Shown here: in pieces, positions 1-9,324 of the stretch
How positions within the stretch are numbered: position 1 is the stretch's first letter
Layout of the letters: each line of letters opens with the position of its first letter
Source: Cellulomonas hominis
GTDB lineage: Bacteria > Actinomycetota > Actinomycetes > Actinomycetales > Cellulomonadaceae
DNA: 64,000 bases
NCBI RefSeq assembly: GCF_014201095.1
Contig: NZ_JACHDN010000001.1
Span: forward strand, 3,720,001 to 3,784,000
Reading direction: 5' to 3'
Made by a program: the position numbers and the translations under genes
The notes under the pieces: generated by a model
The model's database searches: none
The model's input: only the letters and a program-made list of their open reading frames with translations
What the model was told of the DNA's origin: nothing

Positions 1-1
1 C

Positions 2-493
2 CTCGACGAGGAGGAGGTCGACGATCCGTCCGCGAACTCGTCCGTGCCCGGCTCCGTGCCCGGCTCCGCCCACCGGGTGGGCCCGAGCAAGGCCTCGGTG
101 CGGCGCGTCGGGGCCAAGGTCATCCAGCTCCAGGGCGCCGACGACCAGGACCTGATGGTGCTCGCCTCGCTGTACGGCGTCGAGCCCGACCCGCTCGAGG
201 TCACCGTCGCCGTCATGACCAGCGACCGGTCCGCCCTGATGCCCGTGCGGGACCTCACCGACATCGCCAAGGCCACCGGCTTCGCGGCGATGGTCACCGC
301 CCAGGAGAAGGGTCGTGGCCGCATGAAGGCCGTCCACGCCCTGCTCACCGCGCTCGGCGGTGCGTCGACCGGCAGCCTGAACGGCAACGACGCGAAGGCC
401 TCGATGGTCATCGCCCAGGACGTCCTCGCCCTGCCGAAGTCGGCCAAGGAGTCCCTCGACCGCGTCCTGGACCTGGCCCGCCGCACCTCCTGA
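2..493 (+). CDS. C-terminal part of an unrecognised protein
   Basis: The reading frame is open from the left edge of the window, so the start lies outside. At least 163 residues are visible and end at TGA 491-493. The first visible residues are acidic (LDEEEVDDPSANSS), followed by a basic stretch and a mixed alpha/beta region without a motif I recognise. I see no membrane segment. It lies 76 nt upstream of the TcpC-like gene on the same strand, so it probably belongs to the same conjugation transcript. A start at the in-frame GTG 44 is possible but I see no ribosome binding site there. Function not assigned. Confidence 0.6.
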   Translation, partial: LDEEEVDDPSANSSVPGSVPGSAHRVGPSKASVRRVGAKVIQLQGADDQDLMVLASLYGVEPDPLEVTVAVMTSDRSALMPVRDLTDIAKATGFAAMVTAQEKGRGRMKAVHALLTALGGASTGSLNGNDAKASMVIAQDVLALPKSAKESLDRVLDLARRTS

Positions 494-569
494 ACCCGGG
501 CGACGGGGGCTGCCCGCACGGGTGGCCCCCGCGCCCGCCAACTCCGCACGGCACTACCGGAAGGGCGAC

Positions 570-1592
570 ATGCCCAGCAAGAGCAAGCGCAAGGGATCCG
601 CCCCCGACGTTTGGCAGGACGCCGCCGAGCTGCCGCGCGCCGGCCTGCCCGACGAGCGAGCCCGTAGCCGCGCCCACCGCCGGATGACCCGGTACGCGAT
701 GGTCTCGATGGTCTCGCTGCCCCTGCTGATCGTGCTGACCGCGCTGGCCGTCATGAGCACCCTGAGCCGGCAGGAGACCCCGCCGCCCGCCGCGGAGTCG
801 GCGCCGGCGACCCAGCCGCTGGCGATGGCCGCGGTCGAGAACTGGCTCCACGAGGACCCCGCGCCCCTGCCCGGAGCCAGCCTCCTGACCTGGGAGGACT
901 ACGAGGTCCTCCCTCTCGTCGTCGACACCTCCACCTCGCAGCCCGACCGCACGCGCCGCGAGGCCCACACCCTGCTCGTGCGGTCCCACGCCGGCACCCT
1001 GCTGCGCGTCCAGGTCATGATCGCGGTGTCCGAGGAGGGCGGGCAGGCCGTCGTCGGCGCTCCGTCGCTGAGCGCGACCGCCGGGACCGACCAGGACCTC
1101 ACCGGGACCGCGCTGTGGTCGGGGCTGCAGACCGACTCCCCGTCGCCGGACGTGGCCAAGGCCATCGACACGTGGGTGGCCGCGTACACCAGCGGTGACC
1201 CGTTGGCGCTGCGCCAGGCCGTCGGCGACCCCGACGCGAACCACACGTACCTGCCCCTGTCCGGCCTGACCGGCGCGAAGGCCACCACCAGCGTCGGCGC
1301 CTGGCTGACCGAGGGCGACGGTGACTCGGCCGTCCGCACCGGCGACATGGTCGTCTCGTTGACGATGACGTTGCCCTGGACCGGTGTCGTCGACGACGCC
1401 GGGCGCCTTCCTCAGGCGTCGTTCGACCTGCTCGTCACGGACGCCGACACCGCGGCACCCCGCGTGGTCGCCTGGGGCGGGCCCGGCACCGGCCCCACGC
1501 TCAGCGCCTACGGCAACGCCGTGCTCGGCTCCGTCGCCGAGGCACCCGCAGCCGTCGCGACGACCGCCCCCGACCTGACGACGGAGGGCTGA
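570..1592 (+). CDS. TcpC/VirB8-like conjugal transfer protein
   Basis: A 340-residue protein with a short basic N-terminus, one membrane segment at about residues 39-60 (MVSMVSLPLLIVLTALAVM) and an extracytoplasmic part that appears to hold two NTF2-like halves, beginning near AVENWLHEDP and AKAIDTWVAAYTSGDP. This is the layout of TcpC/VirB8 proteins, assembly factors of conjugative type IV secretion systems in Gram-positive bacteria. The start at ATG 570 is chosen because GGAAGGG precedes it; an upstream in-frame start at 522 has no such site. The stop is 1 nt before the VirB4-like ATPase gene, its usual partner. The family call rests on architecture and context, not on a catalytic motif. 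Confidence 0.75.
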   Translation: MPSKSKRKGSAPDVWQDAAELPRAGLPDERARSRAHRRMTRYAMVSMVSLPLLIVLTALAVMSTLSRQETPPPAAESAPATQPLAMAAVENWLHEDPAPLPGASLLTWEDYEVLPLVVDTSTSQPDRTRREAHTLLVRSHAGTLLRVQVMIAVSEEGGQAVVGAPSLSATAGTDQDLTGTALWSGLQTDSPSPDVAKAIDTWVAAYTSGDPLALRQAVGDPDANHTYLPLSGLTGAKATTSVGAWLTEGDGDSAVRTGDMVVSLTMTLPWTGVVDDAGRLPQASFDLLVTDADTAAPRVVAWGGPGTGPTLSAYGNAVLGSVAEAPAAVATTAPDLTTEG

Positions 1593-1593
1593 C

Positions 1594-4410
1594 GTGGCCA
1601 AGAAGCAGCCGGACTGGGACCCGGAGATGTCGACCGAGCCCCGCTGGCCGACGTTCCTGCGAGGCCGCCTGCGCGGTGGGTGGAAGGACGGCCTCATCCT
1701 CGGGGCCGGCAAGGGCACCAAGGACCGGTCGGTCTGGCTGTACCGCACCGTGCCGCTCGGGCCTGTCGCGGACGCCAAGAGCGTTCGCGAGATGGAGCGC
1801 GCCTGCGAGCCGCTGCTCGCCGCCTACGAGGAGCTCGCGGCGATGGCGTCGACGACCGGCGGCCGCCGGTCGATGACCCGCCAGAGCTACCGCGAGACCC
1901 ACCTGCTGGTCGTGAACGTCCCGGGCACCTGGACGCCATCTCGAGGCCTGCCCCACTCGGACTACCTGTCGCGCATGTACACCGGCGCTGACCGCCAGGA
2001 GACCATCAGCCGCGTCGCGCTGTTCGGGGTGCGGCTGACCGACAAGATCGGCGGCGAGCAGGGCCTGCGCGCGGCGGCCGAGTCGGTCGCCGAGACGCTC
2101 CTGAACGGCGGGATCCCGCTGCAGGACTACGAGCCGGACGCTCGCAAGGTCGGTCAGGCACTCGAGCGCGCCGGCCTGACCGTCCCGAGCACGCAGGACT
2201 TCCACCTGGCCGAGTCGTGGTGGAACAACGGCCAGCACCCCGACACGTACGTCGTCCCGCAGCAGGACTGCATCCACGTGTTCGGCACCGCCGCGCAGGC
2301 TGCCGCGGCCAAGCGGCTCATCGACGACGGCGCCCCGTCCTGGATGGACACCGCCCCGACCATGACCATCACCATGGCGTCGGTCAACGACCTGCACCTG
2401 CCGTTCGTGCCGGGAGAGCACGCCGCGTCGTGGTGGGTGACGCAGATCCTGGATCGCGACGCCCTCGCGGTCTCGGTGCGCGGGCGCGTGGAGCCCGCGG
2501 TCGTCACCCGCGCCGAGCTGCGGCGCAACCGCCAGCGCAACGAGAGCGACATCCAGGCCCGCGCGCAGGCCGGGAAGATGGATCGGCAGGAGCAGACCGA
2601 GCAGACCGAGCTGCTGACCAGCGTCGAGAACGTCTACGCGGGCAAGGGCGTGCCGCCCACCCTCGTCGACGCGATGGTCACCGTCGCCGTGAACGGCTAC
2701 GTCGCTGACATGGCCGGCGAGTTCGAGGGTCTCACCGCCCAGATCGGCGAGATGCCGAACCGGCAGCGCGCCGCGATGGCCGAGACGATGATCGGCTCGC
2801 CCGTGCGCGCGAACACCTCGCGCCAGGACCTGCCGGTGCACACCATCGCGTTCTCCGGAGCGCCCGGGCTGTCGGTGGTGGGCGACAAGGTCTCCAGGCG
2901 CGCACTGCTGCTCGGCTTCACCGAGCGCGACCGGCAGGCCGCATGGCTGGACTGGATGGCGGCAGCCGACCAGGACGACCTGCCCCTCATGCTGTGCCTC
3001 GGTGCCACAGGGTCGGGCAAGTCGGTCCTGCTGAACTGGCTCGCGACCCAGGCCGGCATCCTGCGCGCGCCCGCTGTGATCGTGGACCCGAAGCCCAAGT
3101 CCGACTTCACCGCGGTGGTCGAAGCGGTGAACGGCCAGGTGTTCTCGCTCGACGAACTGGCCAGGGCCGACGGCGTGTTCGACCCGCTGCGGTTCTCCCG
3201 GAACAAGGCCGTCGGGGTCGAACTCGCCGCCTCGATGATCATGTCGATCAACCCGTGGGGCAAGGAGCGGGAGAACCAGGAGGTCCCGCTCCTGAAGGCC
3301 CTGAACGCCGGCGTCAAGGCGGGCGCCACCTGCACCGGGCAGGCCCTGCTGCTCGCGCAGGAGCTCGGCAAGGCCAGCGCCGAGCTCGTGGGACCGATCA
3401 TGGACGCGGCCGAGACGCTGCCGATGTTCCGCGCCATGGTCGGGCTGGACCCTCAGGGTGTCGCGCTGACGATGCACGACGGGGTGACGCTGATCAAGGT
3501 CGGCGACGCCAACCTCCAGCTGCCCGACCCGAACGACCCGACGCCGAACATCACCCAGCGCGCCGCGCTGGCCCTGGTGCGAATGATGGTGTTCGGGTCC
3601 GCGATGGCGCTGACCAACCGCAACGGCATGATCATGCTGGACGAGGCCTGGGTGTTCCTGCAGGCCGGGCGCAGCGAGATGGATCGCCTCGGGCGGTTGG
3701 CCCGGTCGCAGCGGGTGTTCCCGATGCTGTTCACCCAGCGTGCCACCGACGCGCTGCACGCCGGCCTGGCCGGCTACATCTCGCGCGGCCTGATCCTGCC
3801 GATCAAGGACGAGGACGAGGCACAAGCGGCGCTGCAGCTGTTCAAGATCGAGGCCACCGCCGAGCGCATGGCGCGGGTCACGGGCGCCGCAACCATGGGC
3901 GACCGCGAAGGGACCGCCTGGAACTGGAACTCCATGCGGGCGCTACGGGACGCCAACACCGGCGAGGTGGCACGCGGCGCGATCGGCCTCTACTGCGACC
4001 TGGCGAAGCGTGCCGTTCCCGTCGAGATCGTGCTGCCCGACAACTTCCTCAAGCGGACGTCCACGACCGAGCGCGACATCCTCGCGCGCGAGCGCAGCGC
4101 GCACGCCCTCGCCGCGGTACGCGGGCCGGCCCCGCACGAGAGCAGCGCAGCCCTGTTCGGCGACGACAGCCCGTTGGTTGCCGCGCCGTCGACGCCGAGC
4201 GCGGTGCCGGTCATGCCGTTCTTGCGGCCGGCGACGGGCGCGACGCCCCAGGTGTCCGCCCCGGTGCCGGCCGTGCCGACGCCGCGCGCCGCGACCGCGG
4301 GCGCCGGGGCCGTGCCGTTCCTGGCCCCTGCCGCACATGGGAACGGGGACAGCGCTTCGGTCCGGACCGAGGCCCCGCCCGCACCCGTCAGGGGGAAGCC
4401 GTTGTGGTAG
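1594..4410 (+). CDS. VirB4/TraE-like conjugation ATPase
   Basis: A 938-residue AAA+ ATPase that should power a conjugative type IV secretion channel at the inner face of the membrane. Walker A is GATGSGKS at residues 470-477 and Walker B is MIMLDEAW at 679-686, followed by the RLGRLARSQR stretch typical of VirB4/SCO6880-type motors. The N-terminal ~450 residues resemble the substrate/docking half of VirB4 proteins. The last ~90 residues are Pro/Ala-rich and probably disordered. The GTG start follows the TcpC-like stop by 1 nt, and the 3' end overlaps the next gene by 7 nt, so the three are translationally coupled. A CCGCACAT octamer at 4331-4338 lies inside the coding sequence, 65 nt before the next start. 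Confidence 0.88.
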   Translation: MAKKQPDWDPEMSTEPRWPTFLRGRLRGGWKDGLILGAGKGTKDRSVWLYRTVPLGPVADAKSVREMERACEPLLAAYEELAAMASTTGGRRSMTRQSYRETHLLVVNVPGTWTPSRGLPHSDYLSRMYTGADRQETISRVALFGVRLTDKIGGEQGLRAAAESVAETLLNGGIPLQDYEPDARKVGQALERAGLTVPSTQDFHLAESWWNNGQHPDTYVVPQQDCIHVFGTAAQAAAAKRLIDDGAPSWMDTAPTMTITMASVNDLHLPFVPGEHAASWWVTQILDRDALAVSVRGRVEPAVVTRAELRRNRQRNESDIQARAQAGKMDRQEQTEQTELLTSVENVYAGKGVPPTLVDAMVTVAVNGYVADMAGEFEGLTAQIGEMPNRQRAAMAETMIGSPVRANTSRQDLPVHTIAFSGAPGLSVVGDKVSRRALLLGFTERDRQAAWLDWMAAADQDDLPLMLCLGATGSGKSVLLNWLATQAGILRAPAVIVDPKPKSDFTAVVEAVNGQVFSLDELARADGVFDPLRFSRNKAVGVELAASMIMSINPWGKERENQEVPLLKALNAGVKAGATCTGQALLLAQELGKASAELVGPIMDAAETLPMFRAMVGLDPQGVALTMHDGVTLIKVGDANLQLPDPNDPTPNITQRAALALVRMMVFGSAMALTNRNGMIMLDEAWVFLQAGRSEMDRLGRLARSQRVFPMLFTQRATDALHAGLAGYISRGLILPIKDEDEAQAALQLFKIEATAERMARVTGAATMGDREGTAWNWNSMRALRDANTGEVARGAIGLYCDLAKRAVPVEIVLPDNFLKRTSTTERDILARERSAHALAAVRGPAPHESSAALFGDDSPLVAAPSTPSAVPVMPFLRPATGATPQVSAPVPAVPTPRAATAGAGAVPFLAPAAHGNGDSASVRTEAPPAPVRGKPLW

Positions 4411-5531
4411 CGCCAGCACCGCCCCGGACGCAGCTCGATGAGGCAGCTCGAGAGATCGCATCCGGGGCGGTGCTGGGGTCCGTCACCACGCGCGAGGCCC
4501 GGCGCACGCTCGCGGTGATGGTCTCCGTCAGTCCCGTGCTCGACGAGGTGGCCGCCGAGTACGCCCGTGCCGCGCAGGAGCGCGAGGACTTGGCCGACTC
4601 GCTGCGGGCACGCCTCGTGGACCTGGTCCTGGAGCAGGACCGCAGCTTCTTCGACCTGCAGCGCGCCGCCACGGCGTCGCTGACCGGCTGGATCCGGCAG
4701 ACCGCCAGGTCCTTCGCCCCGGGTGATCCGACGCTGCGCCGGCGCACCACGATCCCGGTGCCGATCGGGGCCCACGAAGCCCTGGACGCGTTGGCGCCGG
4801 CGGTCGCGCCCGACGAGCCGGTCATGACCAGCGCACGCGAGCAGCTCGTGGACGCGTCCGTCGCAGCTCTCGACGCGGGCGAGCGCAAGAGGCACATGTC
4901 GGACCGGCCGTGGCTGGCCGCCACCGCGATGCGGCGCCTGCTGCGACTGCCGCGCGTGTGCGTGCCGCCGGTTCCCGCGGACAGGGAGTGGGCCCTGGCC
5001 GCGCTGCGCGCCGACACGACCCTGGCCGCCAGGTCGCTGCGGACCATGCTCGACCTGACGTTCGGCCACGGAAGCCCAGGCGACCTCGACGAGCGCGTGC
5101 TGTCGCTGTGGGACGACTTCTCCCTGGACCAGATGGGCACGCTGGCCGACTACCCGTCGACGACCGCCCACGTCATCGCCCTCGGTCAGCTCACGCTCGC
5201 CCCGAAGCCGTCCAGGATCGCCATGCGGGTGATGCGCAAGGCGCTCAAGGAGCGTGTCGGCCCGTCGGTCGCGTGGACGACGCAGTCCGCCACCCTCCTC
5301 GGGTCGTTCGTGGCTCGGGTGGCGGAGCGCGTCTCGTCCTACGACGCGCACAGCGACGAGGTGGCGCGCCTGGCGATGGCCGAGGAAGCCGACCGGCTCG
5401 CAGCGCTCTGGCCGGACCTGCTCGAGCAGGTGACCGCGTGGCCGGGCCGGCCGCTGGGAGGGGACGAAGCCGACGTGGAGCAGGTTCTGTGGGGGCTGTT
5501 CCTCGACGCGGTCGCACCGACCCAGACCTGA
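4404..5531 (+). CDS. Conserved-looking protein of unknown function in the conjugation operon
   Basis: A 375-residue soluble, largely helical protein, rich in Ala, Arg and Leu. The GTG start at 4404 overlaps the VirB4-like stop by 7 nt and has GGGGGAAG five bases upstream. No membrane segment, signal peptide or catalytic motif is visible. The segment around residues 65-110 (LEQDRSFFDLQRAATASLTGW) faintly recalls sigma-factor region 2 helices, but not well enough for a call. Its position between the VirB4-like gene and the HA-like gene suggests an element-encoded accessory or regulatory role. Function not assigned. Confidence 0.65.
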   Translation: MVAPAPPRTQLDEAAREIASGAVLGSVTTREARRTLAVMVSVSPVLDEVAAEYARAAQEREDLADSLRARLVDLVLEQDRSFFDLQRAATASLTGWIRQTARSFAPGDPTLRRRTTIPVPIGAHEALDALAPAVAPDEPVMTSAREQLVDASVAALDAGERKRHMSDRPWLAATAMRRLLRLPRVCVPPVPADREWALAALRADTTLAARSLRTMLDLTFGHGSPGDLDERVLSLWDDFSLDQMGTLADYPSTTAHVIALGQLTLAPKPSRIAMRVMRKALKERVGPSVAWTTQSATLLGSFVARVAERVSSYDAHSDEVARLAMAEEADRLAALWPDLLEQVTAWPGRPLGGDEADVEQVLWGLFLDAVAPTQT

Positions 5532-5552
5532 CCGTCCCGAACGTCCCGCCGT

Positions 5553-5569
5553 CCGCACATTCGAACGGC
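5553..5569 (+). promoter_or_regulatory. CCGCACAT start-proximal element
   Basis: CCGCACAT at 5553-5560 followed by exactly 9 nt (TCGAACGGC) and then ATG 5570. One of the dispersed copies described in the findings. No ribosome binding site lies between it and the start, so translation is probably leaderless. Confidence 0.6.
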
Positions 5570-6520
5570 ATGACCGCGAACGTCACCCACCGCAGCACGA
5601 CGATCCGCAAGCTGCTCGGGCGCACGCAGGAGGTCGCCATCTGGGCGCAGGCCAACCCGGACAGGCTCCCGTCCTCCTACATCGGCGCCGACGACTCCGA
5701 GCGGGTGCTGGGCTACTTCCTGGCCCGACAGCGCGTCGAGCAGGCCGCCGGCAGGGGTCACCCCGAGGTGTTCGCCGCGCTGGACGAGGCACTGCCCGGT
5801 TGGTCGTGCTCGCGCAAGAGCCCGGAGCACTGGAGCAAGCGGCTGGCCGAGACCAGGAGCACGGCGGAGGGCTCGACCCGGGAGCCGAAGACCTTCCCGG
5901 ACGACCGTGCCGCTGCTGGCCCTGAGGTCCTCGCGGCGTCGCACTGGGCGCGAGCGAGCTTCCACCCCGAGGTCTACGGCTGGGCCAGGGAGCCCGAGCG
6001 GCGCGAGAGGCTCCGCACGATCCCGCACTGGCACGACCCCGAGCGGGCTGCGGCGCCCACCGCCACGAAAGACGACGTGCTGGCCACGCTGCGGCGAGTA
6101 GCCCGGGAGATCGCCGACGTCGCGCAGATCCTCGGGGGCGACCCTTCCCAGACCGGCACCACCGACCGGGAGCGGCGTGCCGGGAAGTCGCTGGCGAACG
6201 TGCGCTCGTGGGCCCGCTACGGGCTGCACGGGTGGAGCGAGGAGCACACCGCGGTCATGGACGAGGTCTACCCGCGCTGGAATGCCCCGAACAGCCGGGA
6301 CCGCCTGTGGCGCAAGCGCGCCGCCGAGCTCGCCGCGTACCTCGCGGCCACCGGAACGCTCCCGGCGGGAAGCGCGAAGGCCGGGAACGTGGGCCTGGCC
6401 GCGACCCTCGCGCGGTGGCTGAGCAAGCGTCGCTACGAGCTGCGCGCTGGCCTTCCCGCGATGACCCCGGCCCGTGTCGCGTACCTCGACGCTCTCGTCC
6501 CCGGCTGGCGCGTCGCCTGA
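5570..6520 (+). CDS. Protein with helicase-associated (HA)-like repeats
   Basis: A 316-residue soluble protein. The start ATG 5570 is picked because the CCGCACAT element ends 9 nt before it. At least two, perhaps three, segments follow the pattern W/Y-helix, short loop, LG/LA..W/F...R, then L...LD.L.P.W. The clearest are residues 25-80 and about 255-316, ending in LDALVPGW. This is the pattern of the stand-alone HA domains found at the ends of some superfamily 2 helicases, and it resembles the repeat protein encoded at 32697-34661. HA domains are thought to bind nucleic acid. No helicase domain is present. It precedes a DNA methylase with its own start-proximal element. Family call moderate, function unknown. 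Confidence 0.55.
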   Translation: MTANVTHRSTTIRKLLGRTQEVAIWAQANPDRLPSSYIGADDSERVLGYFLARQRVEQAAGRGHPEVFAALDEALPGWSCSRKSPEHWSKRLAETRSTAEGSTREPKTFPDDRAAAGPEVLAASHWARASFHPEVYGWAREPERRERLRTIPHWHDPERAAAPTATKDDVLATLRRVAREIADVAQILGGDPSQTGTTDRERRAGKSLANVRSWARYGLHGWSEEHTAVMDEVYPRWNAPNSRDRLWRKRAAELAAYLAATGTLPAGSAKAGNVGLAATLARWLSKRRYELRAGLPAMTPARVAYLDALVPGWRVA

Positions 6521-6541
6521 TTGGCCTAGGCCCAGTAGACC

Positions 6542-6559
6542 CCGCACATCTACAGGGAC
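6542..6559 (+). promoter_or_regulatory. CCGCACAT start-proximal element
   Basis: CCGCACAT at 6542-6549, then CTACAGGGAC (10 nt) and GTG 6560. It lies only 21 nt after the preceding stop codon and gives the methylase its own probable leaderless start. Confidence 0.6.
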
Positions 6560-7993
6560 GTGCTGCACCCGACCACCTCCGTCCGAGACGAGGTCCGCCT
6601 GACCTGGGCGGGTCGCGACCAGGCCGTGACCTGGGCGGACGGGCGGCTGCAGTGGGGAGCCAGCGCCCCCGTGACCCTCACCCAGGTCGGCCAGTTCGGC
6701 GCCGGCACCCCGACGGGCCGGGTCGTGCACGGCATCGGCCACGACGTCCTCGCGCACGTCGCCGCAGCAGAGCCGGCGACGGCGCGGCTGGTCTACATGG
6801 ACCCTCCGTACAACACAGGCCGGACGTTCAACGCCTACCGCGACCGCGAACCGCGGGCCCTGTGGCTGTCGATGATGCGTCGCACCCTGGCCGCCAGCCG
6901 GGCACTGCTGCGACCCGACGGGTCGGTCTGGATCCACCTGGACGACCGGGAGGTCGGCCGAGTACGGCTGCTGGCCGACGAGGAGTACGGGGAGGACAAC
7001 TTCGTCGCCGACATCGTCTGGGAGCGCAAGAACAAGCCGTCGTTCACGCACGCCCAGATCGCCCAGGTGACCGACCACATCCTGGTGTACGCAGCGGACC
7101 GCTCCCGCCTACCCAGGTTCGACACGGGCGAGCGGATCGAGCCGCGGCGGGTGCCGCTGCACAACCCCGGCAACACCGTCGCGGTGCTGACCTTCCCGGC
7201 CGGGGCGGTCGAGCTGGGCGTTGACGGGGTCATCGCAGCCGGCGACATGTCGACCCCGAACATCGACACCGAGCTTCTCGACGACGTCATCGTCTCCGGC
7301 GGGCGCAACGCGGGACCGTTCCGCATGCGGGGCCCGTTCCGATGGAACCAGGCCCGGCTCGACAAGGAGATCGCCGCAGGAACGCAGCTGCGCTGCGCAC
7401 GGCTGCCGCTGCGCCCCAACGCGATCACCGGCTCGGGGACACGGTCCTGGACCACGATGTTCACCCGGGCCACCGGCCTGGCGACGAACGAGTCCGCGCG
7501 CACGCACTCGCGCGCCCTGTTCGGCACGGACTCCTTCGACACACCGAAGCCGGAGGAACTGCTCGCCCGGATCATCACCACGGCCACCAGCCCCGGGGAC
7601 CTGGTCGTGGACCCGTTCGCCGGCTCCGGGACGACCGCGGCCGTCGCGCACAAGCTCGGGCGGTCCTGGCTCACGGTCGAGGCTTCCCAGGACGTCGTGG
7701 ACCGGTACGTGGTCCCGCGCCTGCGCGCTGTGATCGCGGGTCAGGATCCGCGCGGTGCGTCCCTCGAGGTGCTCGACGAGGCTTCGAGCTCCCTGCCGCC
7801 GGGCATGAGCGTGCGCCAGAGCCGGCTCGCTGCCCAGTGGGTGGCGCAGCTCGCGCGCGACGGGTCGTTCGCGGGCCTCGACGCTGCAGCTGTTGCCGGC
7901 GTCGTCCAGAGGATGCGCGAGGCGTCCTCTGCGACGCGGACCCGGTTGAGGTTCGACGGCGGGGGAGCGTTCACCACGTGGGAGGCGGCATGA
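6560..7993 (+). CDS. Site-specific DNA methyltransferase, beta-class (Mod-like)
   Basis: A 477-residue N6-adenine or N4-cytosine DNA methylase. Catalytic motif IV is DPPYNTG at residues 81-87. The AdoMet-binding motif is DPFAGSGTT at about 351-359, followed by EASQDVVDRY. DPPY preceding FxGxG is the beta-class order, as in type III Mod subunits. The region between holds WERKNKPSFTHAQ, typical of this family. No restriction subunit follows directly, so it may be an orphan methylase protecting or marking the element. The start GTG 6560 is set by the CCGCACAT element. The stop overlaps the next gene (ATGA). Confidence 0.88.
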   Translation: MLHPTTSVRDEVRLTWAGRDQAVTWADGRLQWGASAPVTLTQVGQFGAGTPTGRVVHGIGHDVLAHVAAAEPATARLVYMDPPYNTGRTFNAYRDREPRALWLSMMRRTLAASRALLRPDGSVWIHLDDREVGRVRLLADEEYGEDNFVADIVWERKNKPSFTHAQIAQVTDHILVYAADRSRLPRFDTGERIEPRRVPLHNPGNTVAVLTFPAGAVELGVDGVIAAGDMSTPNIDTELLDDVIVSGGRNAGPFRMRGPFRWNQARLDKEIAAGTQLRCARLPLRPNAITGSGTRSWTTMFTRATGLATNESARTHSRALFGTDSFDTPKPEELLARIITTATSPGDLVVDPFAGSGTTAAVAHKLGRSWLTVEASQDVVDRYVVPRLRAVIAGQDPRGASLEVLDEASSSLPPGMSVRQSRLAAQWVAQLARDGSFAGLDAAAVAGVVQRMREASSATRTRLRFDGGGAFTTWEAA

Positions 7994-8253
7994 GCACGGG
8001 CGTCGAGCAGGACTGCGTGCGCGTCGAGTCCGGCGGGCACACGGCGTCCTGGAGTCGGCACGAGGGGTTCGCCGGCGACGCGGCGCTGGTCGCACCGGCG
8101 CTGTTCGCCGCCCACGTCGGTCTCGAGGTGCCGATCGGGGACACCACCGTCGTGGCTGGCGACGGCAGCCCGGAGCAGGCCGCGGCAGCCCTCGTGTGCT
8201 TCGACCCGGCGCACATCCGGATCGTCGCAGGGCCGTCCCGGCTGCTGCACTGA
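7990..8253 (+). CDS. Small unknown protein coupled to the methylase
   Basis: An 87-residue protein starting at ATG 7990 in an ATGA overlap with the methylase stop, with GGAGG just upstream. The sequence is neutral, has two Cys and shows no transmembrane segment or known motif. Coupling suggests a partner or modulator of the methylase, but this is inference from position only. Confidence 0.6.
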   Translation: MSTGVEQDCVRVESGGHTASWSRHEGFAGDAALVAPALFAAHVGLEVPIGDTTVVAGDGSPEQAAAALVCFDPAHIRIVAGPSRLLH

Positions 8254-8263
8254 ACAGCCGCGG

Positions 8264-9127
8264 TCAGCAGGCGCGGTAGGCGCTGAGCACGGCGACGTTC
8301 GAGCGCGGTTCGGTTCCCGACGGGTACGCCCACCCGGTCACGGTGTACTCCGTCACGCCGCAGGCCGACTCATTCGAACGCGGGACCGTCGCCCTGAAGA
8401 TCACCCAGGCGTTCGCTCCGGGGGCGTACGAGCCGAGATTCACACCCACGCCTTCGATGTCGTCGTTCATGGTCGTGACCCCCTCGGGGTTCCTGGCGTT
8501 CCCCCACGTGGTCGATCCGGACACGGGCCGGACCCCATCTGGAAGGCCGACCCGGAGCGCGACGTCGTCGTGCTGCACGTCGCTGCCGTTGACGTAGCTC
8601 ACCAGGTACTCCACCTCGGTACCCGGCGGCACGTACCCCAACAGCTGGCTCCAGCAACCGTCAGGCGGCCGGACGTACACCGTGACCTCCGGGCCGCCGT
8701 CCTGCGCGAGCACGGGCGCCACCTCGGCGCACGCCAGCTCGCCCGCCGCAGGGGTCGGTGGCGGTCCCGCGGCCGTCTGGATGACGACCTCGGGTCCGTT
8801 CAGCAGGCCTGCGACGATCGCCGCGATCGCGATGACGGCGGAGACGGAGGTCGCGAAGATCGTCGTCTGCCAGCCGATGGGCAGCTTCTTGAAGGAGTGC
8901 GCCAGTCGCCGGAGCCCTCGTGCCGGTGCCAGGGGAGTGGCATCCGCCTGCGGCTTCGCCTCTTCGCCATCGTCGACAACGGGGGCATCTGCCGGTGGCT
9001 CCGGCTCGCTCGGTGTCGCCGCCGCCGCGGCTGGTGGAGCCGGCGCCTGCGGGGCGGGCGCGGTGGGGGCGTCCTCGTGGTCAGGGTCGTCCTGCTGGCC
9101 TGCCGGCGCGGAGTCGGGGTCGGGCAT
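8264..9127 (-). CDS. Membrane-anchored protein with an extracytoplasmic DUF11-like domain
   Basis: A 287-residue protein. Residues 1-70 are Pro/Ala/Glu/Asp-rich and probably disordered. A basic stretch (RGLRRLAHSFKKL) leads into one membrane segment at about 83-107. The C-terminal ~180 residues contain VPPGTEVEYLVSYVNGSDVQHDD and later VNLGSYAPGANAWVIF, the pattern of the beta-sandwich DUF11-type surface domain, with three Cys. It is therefore likely a type II membrane protein displayed outside the cell. It is encoded convergently with the methylase operon and divergently from the restriction-modification pair. Role unknown. Confidence 0.65.
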   Translation of the reverse strand: MPDPDSAPAGQQDDPDHEDAPTAPAPQAPAPPAAAAATPSEPEPPADAPVVDDGEEAKPQADATPLAPARGLRRLAHSFKKLPIGWQTTIFATSVSAVIAIAAIVAGLLNGPEVVIQTAAGPPPTPAAGELACAEVAPVLAQDGGPEVTVYVRPPDGCWSQLLGYVPPGTEVEYLVSYVNGSDVQHDDVALRVGLPDGVRPVSGSTTWGNARNPEGVTTMNDDIEGVGVNLGSYAPGANAWVIFRATVPRSNESACGVTEYTVTGWAYPSGTEPRSNVAVLSAYRAC

Positions 9128-9324
9128 GGTTCTCCAGTCGGGGCGATGAGCTCAACGCCCTCCCGATGACGGTGTTGAGCACGCTGGTGCGAGCGTCGTG
9201 CGTGGGCATGGTCGCACTTGGTCTGCGTCGTCTTGCATGGCGGTGACGGGCGGTCGAGATCGACGGGGCGAGCAACTACGTGCGCACAGCGCGCCGATGA
9301 GCCCATCACGAGGCGCGCCGAACT

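Noticed and set aside
408..3825. Long open frames on the minus strand opposite the TcpC-like and VirB4-like genes
   Set aside because: High GC keeps antisense frames open; their predicted proteins are low-complexity Arg/Gly/His-rich sequences without start sites.
4331..4338. CCGCACAT inside the VirB4-like gene
   Set aside because: It is in coding sequence with no gene at 9 nt; I count it only as a possible distant copy for the next gene.
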